Shown: positions 7,485-15,885 of the stretch, one piece after another | How positions within the stretch are numbered: the stretch's first letter is position 1 | How the letters are laid out: each line of letters starts with the position of its first letter | Origin: Pirellulales bacterium | GTDB taxonomy: Bacteria > Planctomycetota > Planctomycetia > Pirellulales > JAIMBC01 | DNA: 38,899 bases | Assembly (NCBI GenBank): GCA_023511675.1 | Contig: JAIMBC010000020.1 | Span: 1-38,899, forward strand | Direction of reading: 5' to 3' | Made by a program: the position numbers and the translations under genes | The notes under the pieces: generated by a model | Seen by the model: only the letters and a program-made list of their open reading frames with translations | What the model was told of the DNA's origin: nothing | The model's database searches: none

Positions 7485-10373
7485 TCACGGCTCGTCGTCA
7501 CGGCTGACTTGTCTGCGACCCAGGGCCCGCATGGCCACCTTGAGTACTTCCGTGGCCGTACCAGGGATCAGCGAGAGGCTCAAGACCAGCAGCCACAGAC
7601 GGAGATCGAACGACACAGAATGGAAAATCGGCTGCGCCAGCGGCAATGTCAGCACGGCTACTTGTAACAGGGCGCTGGTGCCGATCGCACCCAGCAGATA
7701 GGGATTGGTAAAGAATCCCAGCTCCGGCATGGTCAGCTTGAAGCTGCGGCAGGCCAGCGAAAAACCGAGCTGAGAGAAGGCCATGATCGAGAAGGCCACG
7801 CTGCGTGCGGCGGCGTCTGTGCTGGTTGCCCGCACGATGGCGAACCCGATCGCCGCCGCCATGGCCACTAACGCTCCCTGTGCCAGCAACAGCAGGCCCC
7901 TCCGCGGCCGGATGACCGGCTCGCGTGGGGGGCGGGGCGGCCAGGACATGACATCCTTGGCAGGCCGCTCCATGGCCAAGGCGAGGGCTGGCAGGCCATC
8001 GGTCACCAGGTTGATCCACAGGATCTGGATCGCGGTCAAGGGCGCGGGCCAGCCCACGAGCGCCGCGAAAAACATGAACAGCACCTCGCCGGTATTACAA
8101 CCTAGCAAATAGTGCACGAACTTCTGAATATTGTCGAAAATGCCCCGCCCTTCCTCCACGGCGTTGACAATGGAGGCGAAATTGTCGTCCGTGAGCACCA
8201 TGTCGGCCGCTTCCTTGGTCACGTCCGTGCCGGCGATGCCCATGGCGATGCCGATGTCGGCTGCCTTGACGGCCGGTGCATCGTTCACGCCATCACCCGT
8301 CATGGCAACGATGTGGCCCAGCCGCTTCCAGGCCTGCACGATGCGCAGCTTATGTGCCGCGGAAACGCGGGCGAACACAGCGACATGGGCCACCTGCTCG
8401 GCCAGGCAAGCGTCATCCATGGCGTCGAGCTGCTGGCCGGTGACCACCACGTCGCCCGGGCCGCAGAGTTCCAGTTCGCGTGCAATGGCCAGGGCCGTGC
8501 CAGGATGGTCTCCCGTGATCATCACGGCGCGGATGCTGGCCTTGCGGCAACGCGCCACGGCCTCGCGGACCTCATCGCGAGGCGGATCCATCATGCCCGC
8601 GAGTCCGACGAACACCAGCTCGCCTTCCTGATAGGGGCTGGCGGAGGCCGCGTCGACCTCGCGATAGGCCAGGGCCAGGACGCGCAAGGCCCTGGCCGCC
8701 AGCCGAGCATTCAGCTCCATGATGGCGGTACGCCGCTCCCCGGACAACGGCTGGATCCGCCCGTCACGCTGCTCGTGCGTGCACATCTCCAGCACCGCCT
8801 CGGCCGCGCCCTTGGTATACATCACGGCAGGTTGCCCCGGGACAGCCACCACCACCGACATCGCCCTGCGCTGCGAGTCGAACGGGATTTCATAGAGAAT
8901 GTGATCCCTCTCCCGCGAGATATTAAGCCCCGCCTTGATGGCGGCGACGATCAGCGCGCCTTCCGTGGGATCTCCAAGTACCTCCCACACATCGTCGGTT
9001 GGCCGCGGCCGCACATGAGCATTGTTGCAGTGTGCCCCAATACAAAGCGCTTGCTGCAAATCGGGTTCGTCCACGGCCTGCACCACCACAGGCTCTCCTC
9101 CGCCCTCTTCCGGAGGCAAACGCAAGAATTCTCCGCGCGGGATATAGCCTGCTCCCGTTACCTCGTACATCGCATCGCCAGCCGCCACCACGCGCACGGT
9201 CATCTCGTTACGCGTCAGTGTTCCCGTCTTGTCCGAGCCGATCACCGTGACGGAGCCAAGCGTTTCCACGCTCGGCAGCTTGCGTACCAGGACATTGCGG
9301 CGCACCATCCGCTGCACGCCCAACGCCAGGGCAATGGTGACCACGGCCGGCAAGCCCTCCGGTACCGCGGCCACGGCCAGACTGACGGACAACAGGAACA
9401 CCTGTAGCAGTTCGCCGCCCCGGTACATCTGCATGGCAAATACCAGCGCCACCACCAGCAGGCAGACCACCACCAATACCTTTCCCAGTTGCTCCAACCG
9501 ACGTTGCAATGGTGTCGGCTCCGGTTCGTGCTCCTCCAGCATGCCCGCAATGTGCCCCAACTCGGTGGTCATGCCGGTTGCCGTCACCACTGCCAGCCCC
9601 TTGCCGGCGCTCACCACGGTCCCCATGTACGCCATGTTGCGGCGGTCGCCCAAGGCCGTCTTCGCTGGGAGGACGCAGGCTGGCTCCTTTTCCACAGGCG
9701 TTGATTCGCCGGTCAGCGCCGCCTCCTGGACATGCAGCCCAAATCCCTCCAGCAGCCGCACGTCGGCCGGGACGTGGTCCCCCGCGGCAAGTTCCACCAG
9801 GTATCCCGGCACCAGATCCCGCGCCGACAGGGTACGGATGTCCCCATCGCGGATGGTGCGGGCCGTTGGCGCCGAGAGTTTGCGAAGCGCCGCCAGTGCC
9901 CGGCTCGCGCGCTCCTCTTGCACCAGGCCGATGATGCCATTGAGCAACACAATGGCCATGATGGCCAGCATATCGACCCATTCGCCCAGCGCGCCGGAGA
10001 TCATGGCCGCCACAATCAGGATCCAGATCACCAAATCCTTGAACTGGTCCAACAGCTTTCGCCACAGCGGGATCGGCGGGGCCTCTTCAAGCCGGTTGGG
10101 ACCATAATGCTCCAGCCGCCGTGCCGCCTCCGCCGCGGCAAGCCCCGAGCGGCGGTTTGTCCCCAACAGGCGCACCACCTCCTCGGCCTCCAGGGTGTAG
10201 GCCAGCGAAAGGCTCGGACGCTCCCGCGACCCAGTTAAGCCCTGCCCCTGCTTGCCCTTAGGCGGGCCAGAATCTGGTTGAGTGGGCGACGACGTTTCCG
10301 CTGCCGGATTCGTCAGCGCGCCAGGCTGTTGCGGCCGTTGAAGTGCCCCAGAGGAAGGCGAGTTGCCGGTCAT
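7485..10373 (-). CDS. P-type Ca2+-transporting ATPase (P2A/PMR1-like)
   Basis: A 962-aa inner-membrane ion pump. An N-terminal Pro/Gly/Ser-rich extension of about 55 residues precedes the cation-ATPase N domain. The actuator motif TGES is at 221-224, the phosphorylation motif DKTGTLT at 381-387 (Asp381 is phosphorylated) and the hinge motif TGDGVNDAP from 692. The ion-site helices match Ca2+ pumps: VAAVPEGLP in TM4, CNTGEV in TM5 (Asn and Glu ligands) and INLVTDGLP in TM6 (Asn, Thr, Asp ligands). These are the site-II calcium ligands of SERCA/PMR1, so Ca2+ (possibly Mn2+) export is the likely job. Ten membrane segments are expected. ATG 10373 is preferred over a TTG three codons upstream. The unknown gene at 6866 follows after 19 bases. 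Confidence 0.92.
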   Translation of the reverse strand: MTGNSPSSGALQRPQQPGALTNPAAETSSPTQPDSGPPKGKQGQGLTGSRERPSLSLAYTLEAEEVVRLLGTNRRSGLAAAEAARRLEHYGPNRLEEAPPIPLWRKLLDQFKDLVIWILIVAAMISGALGEWVDMLAIMAIVLLNGIIGLVQEERASRALAALRKLSAPTARTIRDGDIRTLSARDLVPGYLVELAAGDHVPADVRLLEGFGLHVQEAALTGESTPVEKEPACVLPAKTALGDRRNMAYMGTVVSAGKGLAVVTATGMTTELGHIAGMLEEHEPEPTPLQRRLEQLGKVLVVVCLLVVALVFAMQMYRGGELLQVFLLSVSLAVAAVPEGLPAVVTIALALGVQRMVRRNVLVRKLPSVETLGSVTVIGSDKTGTLTRNEMTVRVVAAGDAMYEVTGAGYIPRGEFLRLPPEEGGGEPVVVQAVDEPDLQQALCIGAHCNNAHVRPRPTDDVWEVLGDPTEGALIVAAIKAGLNISRERDHILYEIPFDSQRRAMSVVVAVPGQPAVMYTKGAAEAVLEMCTHEQRDGRIQPLSGERRTAIMELNARLAARALRVLALAYREVDAASASPYQEGELVFVGLAGMMDPPRDEVREAVARCRKASIRAVMITGDHPGTALAIARELELCGPGDVVVTGQQLDAMDDACLAEQVAHVAVFARVSAAHKLRIVQAWKRLGHIVAMTGDGVNDAPAVKAADIGIAMGIAGTDVTKEAADMVLTDDNFASIVNAVEEGRGIFDNIQKFVHYLLGCNTGEVLFMFFAALVGWPAPLTAIQILWINLVTDGLPALALAMERPAKDVMSWPPRPPREPVIRPRRGLLLLAQGALVAMAAAIGFAIVRATSTDAAARSVAFSIMAFSQLGFSLACRSFKLTMPELGFFTNPYLLGAIGTSALLQVAVLTLPLAQPIFHSVSFDLRLWLLVLSLSLIPGTATEVLKVAMRALGRRQVSRDDEP

Positions 10374-10852
10374 GTTGGTCAACAGTACATGCGGAAGGGA
10401 AAGGCGATGTCAGGCGGCATTGCGGCGAGGGGAGCAGGTCGAGATGGGCCAGCGCAACGCAGGGGCGCGGCGAATTATGGCATGGAACCAGCGTGCCGAG
10501 TAGGGGAGCGGCCAGGGGACCAATGCCGGCGACCGCGGTCCATGTTTAGCAATCGAGCAGCACGCCCGACGAAGGGGAAGTCTGCGGGTCGCCGGCCCGG
10601 CCTGGGCTTGCCAGCGCCGTGAGCGGCACAGCCGGCCCAGAACCTGGGGCACTGGGCCTCGCCCGTACCAGGCACTGGCTGCCCCAGGGGCACTGCCAAA
10701 GCGGCCGCGGCTTGCCGTGCTCGGTAAGCAGATTCGCATAATCCGCGCCACCTTCGGGGCGCTGCCAGCTTGGCGACAGGGAGTTCCGCCCGCCTCATCC
10801 GGCGGGGATGATTTGCTTGGCCTCGCTGGGCCATTGCCAGAGCCGCCAAGGC
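10374..10852. other. Intergenic region upstream of the Ca2+-ATPase gene
   Basis: About 480 bases. Open frames in all directions appear to be compositional shadows. The promoter of the ATPase should be here; a CATAAT (minus strand, 10474-10479) is the only -10-like element I noticed, and it has no matching -35. Confidence 0.45.
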
Positions 10853-11083
10853 TCAGCCCTCGGACTCGCTCTCGCGCTGCCGGAGCTGAAAGTCCCAGAA
10901 GGTATACTGCGGGTCCCCTTCGCGAAACGTAAACACCGCTTCGGGTACCGGCAGGTCCCCGTGCAGCGGCACTCGGGGTGGCACACGCACCAGCACCGCG
11001 CCGTCGCTGCGGCGCTCGAGTTTCCATGAACGATAGTCGGCAGATAATGGTGATGTAGGCATGCGCAGTTCCGGCCCCCGCAT
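10853..11083 (-). CDS. Small hypothetical protein (76 aa)
   Basis: A short minus-strand frame with protein-like composition: YRSWKLERRSDGAVLVRVPP, then EAVFTFREGDPQYTFWDFQLRQRE. No domain is recognised and no signal peptide is seen. Two starts are possible: ATG 11083, or ATG 11062 which has GGAA 6 bases upstream and removes seven Arg/Pro-rich residues. It stands alone, upstream of the ATPase gene on the same strand but separated from it by about 480 bases. The balance of aromatic, charged and hydrophobic residues makes it more likely real than the surrounding shadow frames. Confidence 0.45.
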   Translation of the reverse strand: MRGPELRMPTSPLSADYRSWKLERRSDGAVLVRVPPRVPLHGDLPVPEAVFTFREGDPQYTFWDFQLRQRESESEG

Positions 11084-11405
11084 TCGACCCCAGGCGGGGC
11101 GTTGCCCGGCAACTGGGAACCCTGTAGGCTCACCGGCCTAGCAAGAGTCCCTTCCCCTCGCCGGACGCAACGCGGGGTCTGAAGCAGGCTCCAAGTCTGC
11201 TACAAGAATACGATATGCCGCGTGCCAACTCTAGCCCAATTGGCTACGTGTACACCCGTACCATGATTCGCTCAGCCTCACCTCGTGACCACCCTCCTGG
11301 TAAGCATTCCGCTGGACTGGACGCTGACCCTTTTTGGTACGCCCTTCCCTGGGCCGGTCCCCAGGCCATGGGCTCTCACCGCCTTGTACGCTGCCGGCAA
11401 ACCCC
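11084..11405. other. Divergent intergenic region before the deacetylase gene
   Basis: About 320 bases between divergent genes. No RNA or gene is recognised. A short inverted repeat CCTGGG/CCCAGG (11348-11353 and 11360-11365) lies about 40 bases before the deacetylase start; its meaning is unclear. Confidence 0.4.
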
Positions 11406-12347
11406 ATGACACTGTTATATAGCGACCCGTTCTTCCTCGAGCACCGTACCGGGAGCCATCCCGAGCATCCTCGCCGCCTGGAGGCCATTCTGGCCCGGCT
11501 AGAGCGAGAGGGCCTGGTGGCACGCTGCCAACGCCCGCCATGGCAGCCCGCCCCGGACGCATTGCTCTTGCCCCTCCACAGCCCGACCTATTTGCGGCGA
11601 CTGGCAGGCTGGGCGGAAGCCGGCGGAGGATACGTGGAAGCCGACACCGTGATGAGCGCCGCCTCTTTTGATGTGGCCCGGCTGGCCGTCGGCGCCGCCT
11701 GCGACGCCGTCGACCGCGTGCTGGCCGGAGAGGACCGCCATGCACTCTGCCTGCTGCGCCCCCCCGGCCACCACGCCCTGCGCAACGCCCCCATGGGCTT
11801 CTGCCTGCTGAACAACGTCGCCCTGGCAGCACGCAGGGCCATCGACCACTGGCGGCTCAATCGGGTGCTGATCATCGACTGGGATGTCCATCATGGCAAC
11901 GGCACGCAACATGCATTCTACGAGGACGCTCAGGTGGCCTTCTTCTCGATCCACCGCTGGCCGTTCTATCCCGGCAGTGGTGCGGAGGACGAAACGGGCA
12001 GCGGGCCGGGCCTGGGCAGCACGTTGAACGTCCCCGTGCAGATGGGAACACCGCGGTCTGTCTATCTCGACCGCTTTCGCAGCAGCGTGGAGTGGCTGGC
12101 TGAACGGCACAAGCCGGAACTGATCCTGGTGAGTGCGGGCTTTGACGCGCATCGGCTGGACCCGGTGGGCTCGCTCGGGCTGGAAGTCGAAGATTTTGCG
12201 CAACTCACCCAGGAGGTGCTGGATATCGCCGACGCCCTGGCGGGCGGTAAGATCGTCAGCGTGCTGGAGGGCGGTTACAACCCAGAGATGCTGGCCGCCT
12301 CTACGGCTGCCCATTTGGAGGTACTGTTGGAAAGAGAATCGTCCTGA
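11406..12347 (+). CDS. Histone deacetylase-family (AcuC/class II-like) amidohydrolase
   Basis: A 313-aa zinc-dependent deacetylase of the arginase/deacetylase fold, full length for the bacterial family. Key residues are visible: the His pair in RPPGHHA (His122-His123), zinc ligands Asp160 and His162 in DWDVHHGNG, the third ligand Asp247 in SAGFD, and the catalytic Tyr291 in EGGYN. The early HPE (18-20) is also family-typical. Members remove acetyl groups from lysines of proteins (AcuC on acetyl-CoA synthetase) or from small polyamine-like substrates. The ATG at 11406 gives MTLLYSDPFFLEH, matching the usual N-terminus; upstream codons are not conserved. It is followed 126 bases later by an acyl-CoA dehydrogenase in the same direction, which hints at acyl metabolism, but the substrate is not decided. 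Confidence 0.9.
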   Translation: MTLLYSDPFFLEHRTGSHPEHPRRLEAILARLEREGLVARCQRPPWQPAPDALLLPLHSPTYLRRLAGWAEAGGGYVEADTVMSAASFDVARLAVGAACDAVDRVLAGEDRHALCLLRPPGHHALRNAPMGFCLLNNVALAARRAIDHWRLNRVLIIDWDVHHGNGTQHAFYEDAQVAFFSIHRWPFYPGSGAEDETGSGPGLGSTLNVPVQMGTPRSVYLDRFRSSVEWLAERHKPELILVSAGFDAHRLDPVGSLGLEVEDFAQLTQEVLDIADALAGGKIVSVLEGGYNPEMLAASTAAHLEVLLERESS

Positions 12348-12473
12348 TGGGCTGTGGAAGCTGGGACGGCCGCGGCTGCCCTGGCGCTAGCGGCCGATGC
12401 CCAAGCCCGGGACACGGTCCATCAAGCAGTGGCAGCACGCACGCCAGGCACTTCCCATCATCCCAAACCGCCC

Positions 12474-13655
12474 ATGACTCCCCGCGAACAGCAACGGTTG
12501 TTAGACGACGTCGAAGCCTTTTGCACGGAGCTGCGGCCGAGCGAAGAACTCTGCTACCTCGAACACCGCTACAATCCGGCCATCATCGAGCTAGCCCGCA
12601 AGTACGACCTGCTAGGCATGATGGTGCCGGTGGAGTACGGCGGCCGCGGTGCGGACGCAGTGACCTATGCGCGGGCGCTGACTCGCATTGGCCGGGAAGG
12701 AACAGGGGTGCGGACGTTCTTTTCGGGGCACTCATCGATCGGGCAGTACCCCATCGTTCGCTACGGCAGCCAGGTGCTGCGGCAAAAGTACCTGCCGGCA
12801 AGCGTGCGGGGCGAGTGCATCCTGGCATTCGGTTTGACAGAGCCCGAGGCCGGTTCCAACCCTCTGGAGCTGACGAGCACCTATCGGCGCGAGGGTGGCG
12901 GCTTTGTCCTCAACGGCATCAAGTATCTGATCTCTAACGGCTCGATTGCCCACGCGGTGATTGTGTTTGCCTATCCTGAACAGGCAGCGGGTTCGGCCCG
13001 CCGCATGAGCGCCTTTGTGGTGGAGACCTCGGGCGGCACCATGGAGCGTGAGGATCTGCCTGCCAAGCTGGGCATGTTTACGGCCAATACGGGCATGTTT
13101 CAGATGACCAACCATCCCGTGCCGCCGGAGAACCTCTTGGGCGAGGAGGGAGAGGGTTTTCGCATTGCCATGGGGACGCTGGTTTCTGGCCGGCTGAGCG
13201 TGGCGGCCGGTTGCGTGGGAGTGATGGAGGACTGCCTGGCGGAGTGTCTGGCTTACGCCCGCCAGCGGCACCAACACGGCAAGCCGATCGGGCGGCACCA
13301 GCTTGTACAGGAACATTTGGCGGAGATCGAGGTGCTACGCGCTGCTGCCGAGGCGGTTGTGCTGCGGGCTGCGGAGGCCAAGGCGGCCAGCGATGCCCAG
13401 CCGCAAGATGAGGCCCTGCACGTGCAAGCCGATCTCAGGGTGGCAGAGGCCAAGCTCTATGCATCTCGTGCGGCGTGGGAGGCCGCAGACCGGGCGGTGC
13501 AGGTGTATGGCGGCCGCGGCTGGTCAGAGCTGTATCGGGTGGGGCGGCACCTGCAAGATGTGCGGGTCTGCCGCATCTACGAAGGGACGGACGAGATCAT
13601 GAAGCTGAAGATTGCGGCGGCCTTGCTGGGCAAGGAGTTTGCTGCATACCGGTAG
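12474..13655 (+). CDS. Acyl-CoA dehydrogenase family flavoprotein
   Basis: A 393-aa FAD enzyme of normal family length. It should introduce a C2-C3 double bond into an acyl-CoA and pass electrons to an electron-transfer flavoprotein. Visible signatures are an N-terminal helical domain, GLTEPEAGSN near residue 120 (flavin and substrate contact), the GKPIGRHQLVQ segment, and RIYEGTDEI with the predicted catalytic base Glu370. ATG 12474 is chosen because homology-like sequence starts there (MTPREQQRLL); the frame extends 40 codons further upstream through Ala/Pro-rich sequence with no conserved features. No good RBS is seen. Chain-length or substrate specificity cannot be read from the sequence; Glu at the late position fits the short/medium-chain type. 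Confidence 0.9.
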   Translation: MTPREQQRLLDDVEAFCTELRPSEELCYLEHRYNPAIIELARKYDLLGMMVPVEYGGRGADAVTYARALTRIGREGTGVRTFFSGHSSIGQYPIVRYGSQVLRQKYLPASVRGECILAFGLTEPEAGSNPLELTSTYRREGGGFVLNGIKYLISNGSIAHAVIVFAYPEQAAGSARRMSAFVVETSGGTMEREDLPAKLGMFTANTGMFQMTNHPVPPENLLGEEGEGFRIAMGTLVSGRLSVAAGCVGVMEDCLAECLAYARQRHQHGKPIGRHQLVQEHLAEIEVLRAAAEAVVLRAAEAKAASDAQPQDEALHVQADLRVAEAKLYASRAAWEAADRAVQVYGGRGWSELYRVGRHLQDVRVCRIYEGTDEIMKLKIAAALLGKEFAAYR

Positions 13656-13971
13656 GGATAGGTTTGAGCATCGCGGGGTGTGCCGAGATCGCAACGCCAG
13701 GGGGCGGCACGCCGCTGCGGCGTGAATGCTCTCAGGTTGTCTCGGCGGGCGTCGTGCTGTATTCGGCCGGGGCGAAGCCGCTCCCATGTCGGCAGACTGC
13801 GGCCGCGTGCGCGGCTTGATTGCCAGCGATGCCCACCAGAGATTCAGATTCCAAAGCCCCATCTGCGGCCGCGAGTTCGGCTTGATTGGGTCAAGGGGCT
13901 GGCCTAAACTCGCCTTGGGTGCGGGGGCCACGCCCCGCGTTGAACCGCCCCAACCCGCAAAGGAGCCTGCA
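13656..13971. other. Intergenic region with a GC hairpin
   Basis: About 315 bases without a gene. Two related short segments ending in GGCTTGATTG occur near 13813 and 13880. A GC-rich hairpin (GCGGGG 13921-13926 with CCCCGC 13933-13938, short loop) lies about 20 bases ahead of the next gene's RBS; no T-run follows, so it is not a typical terminator. Confidence 0.4.
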
Positions 13972-15006
13972 ATGCGCAATCGTGTGTTTGTGGCCGCATG
14001 CTGGGCGGCCGCCCTGGCGGCCTGTGGTTGGGCCGCTCGCCGCCATGCTGGGGTAGGGACGAACATGAGCCAGGCGGCAGCGGCGTTCATCGAGTCGCTC
14101 TCGCCCGAGCAGCGCGAGGCGGCGTTGCTGCCCTTCGAGGATGGGCGGCGGCTGGAGTGGCACTTCATCCCCAAACCCGAGCGCAAGGGGGTGCAGCTCA
14201 AGCACATGAGCGAGAGCCAGCGGGAACGTGCCCAGGCCCTGCTCCGCGCATGTTTGAGCCAGATCGGTTATGAGAAGGCCGAGACGATTCGCGCCCTGGA
14301 GGCCATTCTCCATGAACTGGAACGTAGCCGGCCAGACGGACCCATTCGCGATCCGGAGCGATACTACTTTACGTTGTTCGGCCGCCCGGGCCCTGATACG
14401 AAGTGGGGTTTGAGCATCGAGGGCCATCACCTCTCGCTCAACTTCGTGGTCGACCAGGGCGTGCTGGTCGCCAGCACGCCGGCCTTCTTCGGCGCCAATC
14501 CGGCCGAGGTCAAGACCGACTTCGATTTTGGACCGCCCAAAGGCCATCGTACCCTCGCCAAGGAAGAGGATCTGGCCTTCCAACTGTTGCACTCCCTGGA
14601 CGAAACCCAGCGGCAAATCGCGGTGATTGATCCCAAGGCCCCCGCCGACCTTCGTGCCGCCGGCGAGCCGCATCCCCCCGATTCCCCACCCGCTGGTCTG
14701 CCCGCCGGCCGCATGACCCCCAACCAGCAAGAGACCCTCCGCGCCTTGCTCGAGGCGTATCTGGAGAACATGCCCGAAGAAGTGGCCCACGGGCGCCGCC
14801 GCGAAATCGAGCGGGGAGGATTCGAGAACATCCACTTTGCCTGGGCCGGGGCTGATACTCCAGGCATCGGGCATTACTACCGCATTCAGGGGCCCAGCTT
14901 TGTCGTCGAACTGGTGAACACGCAGCCGGACGCCTCGGGCAATCCTGCCAATCACATCCACTCGGTGTGGCGGCAGATGAGCGGCGACTTTGGACTGGCG
15001 CGATGA
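13972..15006 (+). CDS. DUF3500 domain protein, exported
   Basis: A 344-aa protein. The ATG at 13972 has AAAGGAG (13959-13965) upstream. The N-terminus is a signal sequence with hydrophobic core (VFVAACWAAALAAC); LAAC at 15-18 could be a lipobox, so it may be a lipoprotein. The mature part matches the DUF3500 family, with segments such as RYYFTLFGRPG, WGLSIEGHHLSLNF, FFGANPAEV and FAWAGADTPGIGHYYRIQGP. The family occurs in bacteria including planctomycetes and has no established reaction. The frame extends upstream but the RBS fixes the start. A secreted leucine-rich repeat gene starts 34 bases downstream, and the two are likely co-transcribed. Confidence 0.85.
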   Translation: MRNRVFVAACWAAALAACGWAARRHAGVGTNMSQAAAAFIESLSPEQREAALLPFEDGRRLEWHFIPKPERKGVQLKHMSESQRERAQALLRACLSQIGYEKAETIRALEAILHELERSRPDGPIRDPERYYFTLFGRPGPDTKWGLSIEGHHLSLNFVVDQGVLVASTPAFFGANPAEVKTDFDFGPPKGHRTLAKEEDLAFQLLHSLDETQRQIAVIDPKAPADLRAAGEPHPPDSPPAGLPAGRMTPNQQETLRALLEAYLENMPEEVAHGRRREIERGGFENIHFAWAGADTPGIGHYYRIQGPSFVVELVNTQPDASGNPANHIHSVWRQMSGDFGLAR

Positions 15007-15040
15007 CTGCCTGGACGAACCGTGGCGGAAGGTGCCTCGC

Positions 15041-15712
15041 ATGGCACGCAGCGTGCTAGCTCTCATGCTGGCAGCGGCAGCAGCGCTGTTGCTGCGTGGC
15101 ATGGCGCCCAGTGCGGACACACCGCCTGCCGGCGCGGGCCAGCTCTTGAGGGCCCAGTGTGCCGGCGCGGCCACCGGCCGGCTGCAACGCATCGCCGTGG
15201 AGCTGCCGCTTGCCCCTGCGGATTTGCAGCCGTTGGCCCTGCTGTCGCGATCGGTACAGCTCGAGTCCATTCGCTTGCCGAAAGCCCGAGCCGATCAGGC
15301 CGCCGCGCGGCGGCTGGCCCGCTGCCTCAGCCTGGAGGAACTCGTGTTGGGCGACACAACCTGGGACGACGCGGATTTCTCGCACCTCACAGCCTTGCGC
15401 CGCCTCCGTGTGCTGAATCTGAATTCCACCCGCGCCACCGACGCAGCCCTGCCCTGGCTGGCAAGGCTGCACGAACTCGAAGTGCTGCGGCTCGGTTCTA
15501 GCCGGATCACCGGCAGCGGCGCCAACCATTTGCTGTCGCTGCACCATCTGCGGCATCTAATCGTTCAACGCGCTCCACTGGAGGACGCCGCCCTGGACGT
15601 GCTGGCACAATTGCCGCAACTTGAGTCGCTCTACCTCGAGGGCACGCGGGTCAGCGAGCCGGCCATCGCTCGGCTGAAACAGCGCCGGCCCGAGCTACAT
15701 GTACACTGGTAG
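15041..15712 (+). CDS. Secreted leucine-rich repeat protein (GALA-like)
   Basis: A 223-aa protein. ATG 15041 has GGAAGG (15027-15032) 8 bases upstream and starts a clean signal peptide (MARSVLALMLAAAAALLLRG). From about residue 95 to 215 there are four or five leucine-rich repeats of about 24 residues, with the pattern L-x-x-L-x-L-x-x-T-x-x-x-D/A-A and the next Leu (for example LRVLNLNSTRATDAAL, LESLYLEGTRVSEPAI). These repeats form a curved protein-binding surface. This style is abundant in planctomycetes, usually in exported proteins; the partner is unknown. The gene lies 34 bases after the DUF3500 stop. The protein ends in the last repeat without an extra domain. Confidence 0.8.
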   Translation: MARSVLALMLAAAAALLLRGMAPSADTPPAGAGQLLRAQCAGAATGRLQRIAVELPLAPADLQPLALLSRSVQLESIRLPKARADQAAARRLARCLSLEELVLGDTTWDDADFSHLTALRRLRVLNLNSTRATDAALPWLARLHELEVLRLGSSRITGSGANHLLSLHHLRHLIVQRAPLEDAALDVLAQLPQLESLYLEGTRVSEPAIARLKQRRPELHVHW

Positions 15713-15885
15713 CCGGTGGATACAACGCCACGATCCTACCCGCGCTTCAGCATGGCCCAACCCCAGCCGGATGCCGGCGGGTGCCTCGGCAGCGGCGCCC
15801 CTGGATCGCCACCTGCGCGGTAGCCGCGCCGCCCGACCCAGCGCGTCCGGCTGCCCCATGCCCGCCTGAATGAGCCCCTGGAGAG

